Assembly (NCBI RefSeq): GCF_029784165.1
Contig: NC_073696.1
Span: 171,854,912 to 171,918,911 of the forward strand
Reading direction: 5' to 3'
Length of the DNA stretch: 64,000 nucleotides
Source of the DNA: Wyeomyia smithii
Taxonomy: Eukaryota > Arthropoda > Insecta > Diptera > Culicidae
The notes under the pieces are model-generated. The model searched no databases, was not told the DNA's origin, and saw nothing but the letters and a program-made list of their open reading frames with translations. The position numbers and the translations under genes were made by a program. Shown piece by piece: positions 11,091-23,018 of this stretch; within the stretch, counting starts at the first letter, position 1, and each line of letters opens with the position of its first letter.

Positions 11091-11545
11091 ATACCCGACC
11101 ATCTCTATCGTCGACCATTAGCAAGCATCCTTTGTACTTCATCAGAACCTTTTCGTACAACTTTTGAGCGCATGTTTCAGCCAGTACGTTTGCTTAAGCG
11201 TCCTGTTGGGTTGCTTACAGGCACGGGAAGATCAGTAGTCTCTTTGTAGACGGATCCTCCGGATCGAACTATCGTTAGCGCCATATTTTTTGACGATATT
11301 TCGATCCAAGAGTCCTGGGTTTACCTTGATTGCCATCAACACCTTTCAGTTCAGCTGCATGTTTCGACGCTCACTCTTATCCTTCCAGGTTACGGTCATC
11401 CCTTCTTGGAATCGTGATAGCACATCATACAAAGTTGATTGGACGAATTTCAGTGTTCTTGCAATTTTCAGAGTAATGTGCAGAATATTTTTCTTTTTTC
11501 TTCAAACTTACACAACATAGCACAACTTTCGTCGAACTTATGAAT

Positions 11546-12249
11546 CGAGATGGAACTTCAAAGGCGAAAGCGAAAAGTTTCCAAACAAAAAACTATCAAA
11601 ACACTGCTATACAACTGACAATCTTTCCGGATACTACATGAAAGAAGCTTTAGAACTTTACTTATCAGCTTCTCTTTTTTTTTGTGGTTTTTTTTCAGGA
11701 CTGGACATTGCAGGGTTGGCATAATTTAAATTATAGTACAAGTTAACAAAACTTGAAAATCGATCATCTTAAGTTTTGTAAATGTATACTTCAGCGTGGT
11801 ATATGCGTTTAACCCAAAGGGATGGCAGCCCTATCTAAACTCTACACGTTCGACAGTAGGCGCCCAGCAAAAGTTCCATATACTTTTCACTTTAGTCGGG
11901 AAGACTCTTCACTTATTCAACACAGAAAAAGATAGCACGTTGCCATCCCTGTTGGTTTAACCCTTCATAAGGCAGTGGCAACTATATTGCCACCAACGAA
12001 AACATTTTCTTTTTGCGCTGCACCAAGAATATTGTTTATAAATTTTGCTTAACCAAGGGCTTTTAGGCGTATCTTGCAACTCTCCAAGTCCAAGTTAATT
12101 TGAGGAATATTTTTACATTTTATAACGGTTTACTGAACTTGTGTCGGTTCCTAGCGCAGTTTCGACGGTCTTATAAAGGGTTAACATCGGAAATTCTCTG
12201 CTTTGTTTCAAGCTTTTGTTTTTCCACATCTCAATCATGATCTTTTTGT
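11546..12249. other. Gene-free stretch downstream of the zinc-finger gene
   Basis: AT-rich sequence with no recognised motif. It holds the presumed 3' end of the minus-strand zinc-finger gene. No clear AATAAA could be assigned. Confidence 0.4.
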
Positions 12250-14099
12250 TCAACTTTCCACTTTTGCCGCATTTTCTTTAAGCTCTCGCTGTTGGTTGAC
12301 CAGTTGCTTCAATAGTTCTTGTTGCTTTTGTAATGAAACTTGTTGCTCTTGCGCAGTCGTAGTTATATACTTCGTAACTCGCCGCACGCTGTTCGCAATA
12401 TTTATATTATGAATTGATCGCTTATGGTTGTTCAATTGGTAATACTGAATAAACCCTTCATTGCATATTTCGCATTTGAAGCGCTCTCCAGTGTGGCGTC
12501 GAATATGAGCTTTCAAATCATTACCTTGGGTAAAACTTTTCTGACAATGTGGGCAGCTGTATGGTTTGAATCCATTATGTGTTCGATTATGAATTAGCAA
12601 ATTATATGCTCTGTGGAATCCTTTTCCACATGTTGTGCACAAATGAGCTTTATCATTGGTATGATATTTTTCATGCACCTAAAATAAATAAAAGTTGAAC
12701 TAGTGTACAATGAATTTATGTTGTTAGTATATATTACTCTCAGATCGGTAGCTCTAGGGAAAGCTTTCGAGCAAAATTTACACTTGTACGGTTTAATTCC
12801 ATTATGTCGCCTCATGTGCACTAATAAATAATCATTTCGCATAAAACTTTGTCCACATTCAGAGCAAAGAAACGTAGTACCTTTTTGGTGCTCAAGCTTC
12901 ATGTGTTGCCGTTGCTCAGTTTTATTAGCAAAATTTTTATCGCAATATTTGCAGTCAGATACTCTTTGCTGATTGTGGATTTTTTTATGCGTTTCTAAAT
13001 ATCTTACTGATGAAAATCCTTTATTACAAATATTACAAAACTCTCGCTTTTTAACAATCTCAGAATCGCTGTGCTTCGATTCAACATGAGTTCGTAAATG
13101 TTCCATTCGTTTGAAGCTCTAATGTAATTAGGGTTATTTCAAGGAAACAAAGATATTTAAGCAGTCCTACCTTTTCACATAGCTCACATGCAAACGGGCG
13201 TTCTTGGGAGTGGAAAGTTGATTCGTGAATTGCTAAATGATCGCTCCGTGAAAATGCTTTGCTACATATTTTACAATTGAAATGTTTCTCCTTTGTATGA
13301 GTTAACAAATGACGTCGAAGATGTGTCGATCTACCAAAAATCTTATCGCAGTATTCGCATTGCTTATTTGTGGATTTTTTTTCTGAAGTTTTTACTGTGC
13401 GATTACAAGATTCATAGTCCGCTTCGAAACTATCAAGTGTTTCGTCGCATATTTCAGCTTCTATAAAACATGGATTATCTTGTTCCTGTTTGACGAGTTC
13501 CTCGATATTTTCCGTTAAAAACTCAACATTTTCAAAAGTTTCTGCTTTGTTCGGGTTGTCTTCTAATATTACATTCATTCTACTGGAAATTCTTACATTT
13601 ACAACGATAAATTGAAACAAGTTAATCGAACTAGGTATACCTTTTGTCACTTTTAGAATCTGTAGGTTCTGGTGAGTACTCAATAGCAAAGACCATACTA
13701 CTCTCTTTACAAAACATTTCAGTTACTGCTGGCAAATCCAATTTTTCATCGTTTGGAATTGCTGGAAGACCAGATGATGACTTGCATTGTGCAGAAAATG
13801 ATTGAAGCGTTTGATGAGCAATATCACATTGCCGTTTAAAAGCGAAAGCATTTCTAACCGAATCTACACATTTTGAGCATATTTTGTCCGGCAGACCATC
13901 ATTTGCTATTATCTGAAAAGACATGTTTTCTAATTTGAACGAAAAAAACGTGATTGGTTACCTTCATGTTACTGCACGCTGCAATCATAGAAAATATTTT
14001 ACAGTTTTGATGATTATCTTCACTAAAAACACTAGTATTACTATCAGTTTCAGAGAGGCAAGTTCGACATATGCAATCCAAACTTGAGGGAAATTCCAT
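12250..14099 (-). CDS. ZAD-domain C2H2 zinc-finger protein
   Basis: Probable nuclear DNA-binding regulator of the arthropod ZAD-ZNF family. Exons on the minus strand: 14099-13962, 13912-13641, 13582-13171, 13118-12738 and 12678-12250. Splice signals are GT/AG and phases agree throughout, giving 543 aa. The ZAD domain (residues about 9-90) has the paired cysteines ICRTC and ICSKC. The ZAD is a known zinc-binding dimerisation module. An acidic linker follows (about 140-200). Ten C2H2 fingers occupy about 212-491, starting CEYCDKIFGRSTHLRRH and ending CEICNEGFIQYYQLNNH. The C-terminal tail is glutamine-rich and probably coiled (QKQQELLKQLVNQQ). The family expands by lineage, so no orthologue or target can be named. 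The start ATG gives a standard ZAD N terminus. An (AT)n tract begins 130 bp upstream. Confidence 0.92.
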
Positions 14100-14228
14100 A
14101 GCAAGTATTATTGAATTAACCGCTGTTTTTTCTAACCTCTTGAATGTTTGAAAGTTATACTTATAGATTTGTTGTAATCGGAATAAAATAGATAGTACAT
14201 CAAAATTTTAAGCTGATAAATGCAGATC

Positions 14229-15105
<877 letters not shown>

Positions 15106-16042
15106 CACACTTATTTCCGCCTTGATTGTTCGGTAATTTTTATTACGGTCGCGTTCAGTAAACTTGAAATTTTAGTGGTCATTCTGTAATTTCCTGAAAA
15201 ATTACTGATGTCGGTTAACTTTTTTGCCGAAATACTGTTCAATAAAACTCACTTGACGAGTTCAGCAAAAAACATTGCTGACCTCTTCAGTAAACTAGAA
15301 TACTTTTTGCACTTTTTTATAGTTCAGTAAATATTTAACGATCTATCAGCACTTATCCAGATGTTGCTGAGTAATCTCTAATTGGTTTACTGAACTTTTG
15401 TTTATTTCACTATACTGTTCGGTAATTTTTCCGCATCTGTCATAACAGAATCGCACATCAGAAGTCTGCCATTTTGAGATTTTCAGAAAAGTTTCGTGGC
15501 TGTGTTATTTAAAGTGTTCTACGAGCCATTTGGACAAAAAACTCTAAAAGCGGTATCGTGCTTTCAAATTTACCACCACAGTAGATTGATTTACATAAAG
15601 TCTTCAATAAAAAGTTTATATTCGTCATGATATAAAACGTATCTAGTTTTAGTAGGATGTGCATGAAACGTTAGTATAATGGTCTGAACAATCCGAAATA
15701 CCTGTATAAAATTAGTCATCGGTTGCAATAGCAGCTATAGGAATAGTTACATTCATATTTATCTATATTATTATAACCGGGAAAAAGCTTACGTTACATT
15801 TTGCGGAACACTTGTAAATTTGTGACGAATCATCAGCTTTGTAAATGCCGACTAATGCAGCAACTTTTGATGGACGCTTTGTAAATTTTTGCTGAGCTAT
15901 CTTCTTTATTTGACGTTTCAGCCACAGTGAAAAAATACCGAACGCTCGTTAAGCAAATGAATTACCGAACAGATTACTGATGGCTCAGCTGTTGAAAACT
16001 CAGTAAAAAGTTTGCTGAGTTCGGTAAAAGAAACTAAGTGTG
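15106..16042. mobile_element. Probable TIR element rich in TTCGGTAA words
   Basis: The left end CACACTTATTTC is mirrored by GAAACTAAGTGTG at the right. Near both ends TTCGGTAA/TTCAGTAA words recur many times on both strands, typical of subterminal transposase-binding repeats. No coding frame and no clear target duplication. A non-autonomous DNA element is the best reading. Confidence 0.45.
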
Positions 16043-16837
16043 TGGTAGGTTAATAAGAAATCACTCCAGCAACGGTCAGTGCTTGATACCTATGTATATT
16101 AATAAAGTATACTTAAAACCGTGAGGTCTGGTATCAATACAATGACAATTGAGAACTGTGATACTTAGTATCACCCAATCAATCATGCAACACTTAGTTT
16201 TGTTTTAATATTCAGCCTAATTTTCAACTAAAGCTGCTTAAAAATATATACTTGATGTTGCAAATGAAAAACAAAACAAACAATGAACCCAAAAAAACTG
16301 CCACTGCGCTACTGAGGTGTCAATTTGATAGAGCGAAATAAAAAATTGGGCAATGAATGATTATCACAGAAGTCCAAATAGTCATGCAAGGGCAATAATT
16401 TGTCTTCAATGTTTTGTGAGCATGATAAATTACAAGCACAGTATTGCGCACACTTATAAATTCGTTTTCGCGACGGTACTGCACCATTCCCGGAGTTACA
16501 AGGTAAAAAGTGTAACATGAGTGTAGCTACACCGCAAAAACGAATTTACCTAAACCCACCATACTTTTTGACAGCTTGCCTTCATTCGTGTGCGGCGGTG
16601 CAGCTTAAATACATTATTAGAAAAAAAATGCAAAAATATTGGAAATTTAAAAAATCTTGTTTGTGGCTGTAATAATTTATTCGTGTACGTACATCTAATA
16701 AGTGTTACGCAATACATTCAATAAATTCCATTCTTGATTGAACATTTAAAAAATAGAGTTTGAATCAATCAGATTCCGCAGGAAGTATATTAGTGTTACT
16801 CAATCTTTTCTGGCAACAACAATGCACAGATTCAAAC
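16043..16837. other. Gene-free stretch
   Basis: AT-rich sequence with no recognisable protein or element ends. A 69-codon frame at 16309-16518 on the minus strand has four CXC-like cysteines but no family match that I can see. Confidence 0.35.
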
Positions 16838-17075
16838 TCTCGCCAAACATGTGAAAAGGGCCCATGTGCCGTTTGTAAACAAGCCGAATTTTCTCATTTT
16901 GTGATTAATACATGCGTGATCTATCCCTACAAATAAGATTTGTTGATAAAAGAAGTTTATTTTTAATCAACAAATCTTATTTGTATGGGCAGATTAAGCT
17001 TGTATTCGTCCAAAAACGTGAAATTGTGGCTTGTTTACATATGGCACATGGGCCCTTTTCACATGTTTGGCGAGA
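16838..17075. mobile_element. 238-bp palindromic MITE
   Basis: TCTCGCCAAACATGTGAAAA begins an inverted repeat of about 55 bp (through GGGCCCATGTGCC). The middle (about 16927-16990) is a second inverted repeat, AATAAGATTTGTTGAT and its inverse. The whole unit would fold into a long hairpin. It fits a fold-back MITE better than a microRNA precursor because the outer arms are far too long. Confidence 0.65.
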
Positions 17076-17207
17076 ACTGTGCTTGAAGAAGTGGGCTGAA
17101 AATCCAGTAGTCAAAGCAATAAGCAATACAATGTAGTTTAAATGTCCTATTAGTAAATTCACATAGATTTACGACTGAAAAACAATCAAAACTATTAGAA
17201 AATATTA

Positions 17208-20000
17208 GGGTATCTTCAGCGGTGGTCTATTTTTGAAACAACTTTATACTAGATTTACACCAGCGAAACCTGAATAGAACCAGCTAATATAGACCAACTT
17301 TTCGTTCTCCGCACCGGTGTTGTATATCTTGTTGTTTTAAACCGCTGACATCTGTCACACTGTCAACAATTCAATACTCCATGCTATCAGTTAAAGAGAC
17401 TTGTTATATTAAGAAACACTCAATATTTAATAAACGGAAATTCGATAATTTTTACGCACATTAAACGATTACTTTGGCAAGACACTTTATATCCACAAGA
17501 CTTCATGGATTCGACGGTTTGACCCGAGCGTCAGTGACATTTCTCAGCATGGATTGGTATGATCGAATGCTACAAATAGGGTTACGGAGGATAGCGAAAA
17601 ATATTTGATCGCGTAGGTGTTCATCTTCCGTTTTCGTCTCATCAATCTTTCAAAATCTTGCAGTTCCTAAAACTTGGTTCGGGTTTTGAGGATATTGGGT
17701 GGCATTGCGCAGCTTGATTCGAACAATTTTGGCTATTTTCGAGTAGGTCACATACTGCCAGTTATGCTTCAAGCTTAAAAGGAGCAATCATTGTCATTTG
17801 TCCTGCGGCTCATCTAATCCGCAAAGTCAAAAAATACGAAAAACGAAACATAACGCCCCCCAGCGATCATTTGGTTTTGTTCGAGTTGCTCGAAACAAAA
17901 TGCTCAATGTCACCCCAGCATTTTGAACGTTTTCAGTTCAGTGTCTTCGAGGAACATTTTTCTGGCCTCTTAAGTTCTCCTCTAGTCCCAATACAATTAA
18001 GGCGAATAGCCAACATATCTGTCATCCTGGTGGTTGCAAACCAAGTAGTTGAGCCTACGGTTATGGTCTTCCAGAATTCCTCCTTTTTCTGCTCGGTTTC
18101 CTTGAAGCCAAAAACGACAAACCTGTTCATTTTCTTTTTCAGAAAAGCCACAAAAATAAATTGGGAATTGTCATAAAAAATCTTTGTTTTGTTTATTCCC
18201 CAACACTCGCTTTTGCTTATATGAAAATAGCTAGAAATGAGGTATTCAATTAAAATATGACATTTTACCCACCTATTGGTAGCGTACAAAGGGTTTTAGA
18301 ACGTTCTATTTCTTGTTCCAAAAAGTGACAAAAATAGACCAAAACGTATACCAGTTTCAATTTTTTTCAATTTAGATCTGGTATAAAACAAAATTTACAT
18401 CACCGCACAGTGGTCCAATAATGCAAAAAGTGGAACTTAATTCCATATCGCCTTTTAACTTCATCCTAGCTTAATAGTGTCTTCGGAGCAATTGTTTGTA
18501 TGAATGACCCGCATAATTGCAAATTGTAAAAAAATATTAAAAGTTTACTATACTAAAAATAAAAAAATTAACTTTTTTGTGTTAAGAGATAGAAGAATAG
18601 TTTATTCAGCAAAGTTGTAGAAAATTCAAAAATATGAAACTTTGTTGAACAAATGAAAATCCTATCTTTTTTCGGTACAAAGTTATGAAGTACATTACAT
18701 GGAACTTATTTAAAAGTTAGTTTTTTGTACTTAACTTTAGTTAGTTGCATTTTACACGAAAGTGTAGTTCGGAGGAATTGTTAGGGCACACAAAACAAAC
18801 ATTTTTGCCGAAGACTATATATCTCCAGGAGTTTTCCTTACAAAGTTATATCATATTCTAGCTTATTTTTTCGATAACTTCAAGAATGTATAGGTTAAAA
18901 AGGGGCAAGTGGAATCATGATGTCAATAGTTTTTCTTGAAGTTAAGCTGAAGTACTATAAACTTCTTTAAGTTCCATTTGTCCCAATCCACCCATTTTAG
19001 AGTACAGCGAACATATGTCACAGTAGGTTTTCATATATCAAAAATACTAACTTTTTTGTGTTAAGAGATAGAGGAATGGTCTTCTCGGCAAAGTTTGAGA
19101 ACGTGCAAAAATATGAAACTTTGCTGAACAAACAAAATTTCTATCTTCATTGGGAACAGAGTTACAGAGTATTTCATGTAAAAGTTACTTAAAAGTTAGT
19201 TTTTTGTACTAAACTTTTGTTAGTTACATTTTACAAGAAAACTTTGTTCTGAAGAAGCATTTGGGCATACAAAACACACGTTTTTGTTGAAGGCTACACA
19301 TATCCAGGACTTTTCCTTATAAAGTTATAGCACATTTCAGCATATTTTTTCGATAGTTTTAGAAGTTTATAGTACTTCAGCTTAACTTCAAGAAAAACTA
19401 TTGACATCATGATTCCACTTGCCCCTTTTTAACCTATACATTCTTGAAGTTATCGAAAAAATAAGCTAAAATATGATATAACTTTGTAAAGAAAACTCCT
19501 GGAGATATATAGTCTTCGGCAAAAATGTTTGTTTTGTGTGCCCTAACAATTCCTCCGAACTACACTTTCGTATAAAATGTAACTTACTAAAGTTAAGTAC
19601 AAAAAACTAACTTTTAAATAAGTTCCATGTAATGTACTTTATAACTTTGTACCGAAAAAAGATAGGATTTTCATTTGTTCAACAAAGTTTCGTATTTTTG
19701 AATTTTCTACAACTTTGCTGAATAAACTATTCTTCTATCTCTTAACACAAAAAAGTTAATTTTGTTATTTTTAGTATAGTAAACTTTTAATATTTTTTTA
19801 CAATTTGCAATTATGCGGGTCATTCATACAAACAATTGCTCCGAAGACACTATTAAGCTAGGATGAAGTTAAAAGGCGCTATGGAATTAAGTTCCACTTT
19901 TTGCCTTATTGGACCACTGTGCACCGGTGCAGCAGTGAATTTGAGTTTGTTCCAAAAAAATAGAACAAAACAACGATTTGGACCAGCGCTGAAGATGCCC
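17208..20000. mobile_element. 2.8-kb TIR element flanked by a 13-bp direct repeat
   Basis: Left end GGGTATCTTCAGCGGTGGTC, right end the inverse GACCAGCGCTGAAGATGCCC. TTAGAAAATATTA occurs exactly at 17195-17207 and again at 20001-20013. A related uninterrupted locus at 5255-5345 carries this sequence only once, as TTGGAAAATATAA at 5278-5290. Contains a 1.5-kb fold-back element (18406-19921). About 1.2 kb of its own sequence remains, with open frames of about 100-118 codons (17871-18289) that match nothing I recognise. Superfamily unresolved. Confidence 0.65.
18406..19921. mobile_element. Transib-like fold-back element with CACAGTG ends
   Basis: The arms are about 18406-18973 and 19353-19921, nearly perfect inverse copies. 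The centre (about 19013-19352) is a more diverged direct repeat of the left arm. Both termini start CACAGTGGTCCAATAA, and CACCG is duplicated on both sides (18401-18405, 19922-19926). Transib transposons have 5-bp, GC-rich duplications and termini that resemble the V(D)J recombination heptamer CACAGTG. That part is established knowledge; assigning this copy is inference. An A-rich block AAAAAGTGG begins 12 bp after the heptamer at both ends. No transposase is present. Confidence 0.65.
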
Positions 20001-20289
20001 TTAGAAAATATTAGCGTCGCATATATTGGGACATTTTATATTGAATCAAAGACTATATTATATTTAAATACTACAAAACTGGAAAATTGGGTTTAGCTAT
20101 TCACGGATTTCTGATTTTCATATCAGCTAAAAGAGTGTAATTTTCAGAGCAAAACGGGATTTAAAAAAAAAATTATGTCATTGTTCTTCGATTTATAAAT
20201 GAAGAATAAAAATTGCTACAAATCGCTACAATGACCGTTTCAAGCAATCCTCGAGCAGTCACAATCCTTTTGTATGGTCAACAAAATAA

Positions 20290-20990
20290 TGATCAATTAT
20301 GGTGAAAGCACAGACAAACAGACGGGCCCCTTCGAAGAAAAATCCTGAGAGATAATCGTTTTTATTCGAAACATTAGACTCATGCGCCACCATGTGAGCT
20401 TATTGCCTACTAACTTATTTTCGTAGAACGGTTTTTGTCTTTACTAATGGATGCGCACGCTTGCTTAAATCAACACCAGCGGCATGACTGACAGTTTTTG
20501 TCGTTGATAATGAATGTGCACGCTTAAGACACTAGCAGCATTACTGCCCACTAAGGGAACATCCATAAATGACGTAGCTTTTTTTTAGGTTTTTTTAACT
20601 CCCCCTCCCCCTTCGTATTTCGTCAAAAATTCAATTACGTAGCTTTATAGCACCCCCCTCCCTCTCATGATATTTTTTCGCCTGCTTTTATTATCAAAAA
20701 CACATGAATGAACAAGAAAAAACTAGAAAATAATAAAAATAACTCTAAACAGACAAAACAATGATAAAATAGAACAATTAGAAAAAAAAAGTTTTTTCTC
20801 AGTTTCTATTTGCTACGTAGCTTGGTTTGATCCCCTACCCTCCCCCTCGTCACATTTCGTCACAAAACTCCAAACCCCCTCCTCCCTCTAAAATGCTACG
20901 TCATTTATAAATGTTCCCTAAGTAAAATTTCAAAATAATCGTTATTTTGCTGATATTGTCATTTTTTGCACTTAATGCTATTGCCATATT
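20290..20990. repeat. Dispersed repeat, second copy, carrying a MITE
   Basis: Bases 20440-20554 and 20919-20990 match 8690-8877 (shared ACACCAGCGGCAT-like, AATGTGCACGCTT and CCAAAATAATCGTTATTTT-like words). The repeat continues across the MITE at 20555-20918. No coding capacity recognised. Confidence 0.6.
20555..20918. mobile_element. PIF/Harbinger-type MITE, TAA duplication
   Basis: The ends are GGGAACATCCATAAATGACG and the inverse GACGTAGC-side copy ending TGTTCCC. TAA lies on both sides (20552-20554 and 20919-20921). The insertion-free homologue at 8818-8830 has TAA once. A 3-bp T-A-rich duplication fits PIF/Harbinger. The inside is C-rich then AT-rich and non-coding. Confidence 0.75.
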
Positions 20991-21407
20991 TTTTGCACAT
21001 TCAAAGTACGAAATAAAAGTGTGAAATTGACTGTCAGAGTGGGGGTTTATATTGAGGGGTTATATTTATTTTCAGGTCTCATTCTACCAAAGCTTAAAGT
21101 TTGATATGTCGCAAGCCAGGTTTCAGCACCATTGTGCATATGGTCAGGTTTACCCGATTTTTGCTTTATTAACCTCGACACGAGCACACCCGATTTTTGC
21201 TTTATTAACCTCGGCAAGAGTGGAAAACTTGGCTGTATAGCGTGCTCATAACGGTTATCAGGAATTTCTGATGGTACGCTCAATTTTAAATGATGCGCCG
21301 ATTATTCTTGAATCTTTCGGAAAGTTTCATGTTTGAGAACTAAACATTCGTACACATTATTATCATTTTTCTGATGGCAACACCGTACAGTCGTCCACAT
21401 GGATACT
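20991..21407. other. Gene-free stretch
   Basis: Contains a 30-bp near-duplication (CACCCGATTTTTGCTTTATTAACCTCG-type words at about 21153 and 21187). No gene recognised. Confidence 0.4.
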
Positions 21408-22512
21408 CAGGGTGGCCACCCAACCGGGAAAACCGGGAAAAAACCGGGAATTTCACTGAACATTACAAGCCGGGGTGGGATTGTGCCATACAAACCCATT
21501 TTTTGTCAGCCATCTCATGGCGATCACAAGACCAAAATTTCTTAAGTAAGTTTCCTCGAATACTTAACCAAAAAAAGACTAGTCCTGTGACCCGGAAAAG
21601 ATGGCTGACATATCTTACAGTGCATAAAACAGTTTTTGTTTTTATTCATATTCCTCTTGGAAGCTAACTTGACCAAGGTAAGCTCCCCGGAAGTAGCATT
21701 CAAATGGCTCGAATTTTGTCTAGAGCAAATGGTTCACAACGATAATCTCGCGGGAACTGTAGCTGATAGATGTCGCCAAGAATATTCACAACTATTGAGT
21801 ATGCATTCGACGAAGACATTACTGACTTCCTACCTTGATACTTTTTGTAGAGATCTGATAGCTGCTTCAGGCAAGAAACTTCCTAACTTTACTGTGTTTA
21901 TTAGGAAGATTCTGATTCTCTTGCATGGCAATGCCACGTTGGAGCGAGGTTTCTACGTGAACAAGGAGTGCGTAGTCATGAATTTGGAAAAAGACAGACT
22001 TGTAGCACAGCGCTTGGTGTACGATACAGTACAGGTTGCCGGATGAGGACACGAAATTGATATTGATGAGAAGATGCGTGAGCTGCTGAAGTAACGTGTT
22101 TTAAGTGTTATGAAAATACTCTTTTATATATTACTCTTTTATACATCGAATCTTATCTGGTTGAGGTAAAAACGATTCCTTCAAACTTAATTTGGCCTAA
22201 AATTCCTCGGTAATGAGTATCATATGCGTTGTTTATAAGATACTTGTAGACATCTCCTCTCGGAAAGGTGACATCCGTCGCATTTTTTTGATTTTTTGCG
22301 ACTATATCTCTTGATTTCAATAAGGCTGAACACGTCAAGAAGTGACTCAGAGCATATTGAGATGTAAATCGAAAGTCACGCTTTTTTATTCCTTAACTGC
22401 ATGGAAAACTACAGAATTCAAAAGTACAATTAACCAGGAAACATATTTGAACGAACCGGGAAAAACCGGGAGTAAACCGGGAATTTAATTTCGGGTTTTG
22501 AGTGGCCACCCT
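21408..22512. mobile_element. Degenerate hAT-like element, ACCGGGAAA subterminal repeats
   Basis: Ends CAGGGTGGCCACCC and the inverse GTGGCCACCCT. The sequence GGATACT flanks both sides (21401-21407 and 22513-22519). Subterminal ACCGGGAAAA words repeat several times at each end. It retains the C-terminal part of a hAT-like transposase with a premature stop. About 1.1 kb; inactive. Confidence 0.75.
21661..22094 (+). pseudogene. hAT-like transposase C-terminal relic
   Basis: The + strand frame includes KLPNFTVFIRKILILLHGNA followed by TLERGFYVNKECVVMNLEKD. This is the L-HGNA-xx-ERGFS-xN motif of a hAT-like transposase C-terminal domain. A TGA at 22044-22046 interrupts it, after which the frame goes on (HEIDIDEKMRELLK) to a TAA at 22092-22094. 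Upstream coding exons are lost. A related relic on the minus strand lies at 62086-62436. Confidence 0.65.
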
Positions 22513-23018
22513 GGATACTGAAAAAATTGTTTCACCTTTCAGCAGTCATGTCTTGGCCTTGTCGTCAGTTGATTTTGACGTTAAGTATACATCATATTAA
22601 CAGTGTATAAATTAGTTCGATGCGCAGCGACAATCATGTCCGATGAATTCTGCAAGAGTCAGGTATCTTGTTCTAGTCATCTTTGTTAACAGCCTATTCG
22701 GGGCACAGTCCGAACTGTCTGGGTTATCGTTAAACCATATAGATTATAGTCCGTTCATGGTTCCTATTTATTAGGGATCTCAACGTATGTGCAAACGAGA
22801 TAGCATATCACCGCCACTTCTTATACACCTTTATCTGGCAGCAGGCACAAATGAGCCCAGGACATGAGTTCATTGTCATTCACTATTATTCGGTATAGGG
22901 ATGTCAATAGCTCGGTTTTACGAGTCGAATAAAAAAGTTAGTCAATATTGCGCCTTGAGAAGAGATCTAGCACCTCTGACATGTGAAACCCAGTTGCTCT
23001 CTCTCTCTCTGAGTATCT
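22513..23018. other. Gene-free stretch
   Basis: No gene. Bases 22935-22998 repeat 3695-3740 (AGAAGAGATCTAGCACCTCT) and end in a short CT microsatellite. Confidence 0.45.

Larger units (their letters stand above)
9114..11107. mobile_element. 2-kb hAT element, perfect 8-bp target duplication
   Basis: Termini TAGAGATGGTCGGGTA at the left and the inverse, ending CCATCTCTA, at the right. TCGTCGAC occurs exactly on both sides (9106-9113 and 11108-11115). The right subterminal region is an array of GGGTACGGGT words (10908-11090). No transposase was found inside; most of the length is a LINE 3' fragment plus AT-rich sequence. It interrupts a Tc1/mariner transposase relic. Confidence 0.85.
8878..11545 (-). 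pseudogene. Tc1/mariner-type transposase relic, split by a hAT element
   Basis: Reading the minus strand from 11545 gives a helix-turn-helix-like N-terminal region (ARTLKFVQSTLYDVLSRFQE, then GMTV), with LLDRNIVKKYGANDSSIRRI further on. It continues to KVLMKYKGCLLMVDD at about 11110. The frame resumes after the hAT insertion, at 9113, with VDDTYVMMYFEQLPG and later ITNKT. The order fits IS630/Tc1/mariner transposases of the mosquito DD37E kind, in which DDETY holds the first catalytic aspartate. Several stops and frameshifts are present, and the C-terminal third is absent after about 8878. A dead transposase gene. Confidence 0.65.

Noticed and set aside
10864..11249. Open frames of 69-98 codons on both strands
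   Set aside because: They are translations of the GGGTACGGGT repeat array of a hAT element and contain only PYPTR/FGFGSG-type repeats.
16838..17075. Possible microRNA precursor hairpin
   Set aside because: Arms are over 100 bp in total, with perfect outer ends typical of a MITE. No short asymmetric stem was evident.
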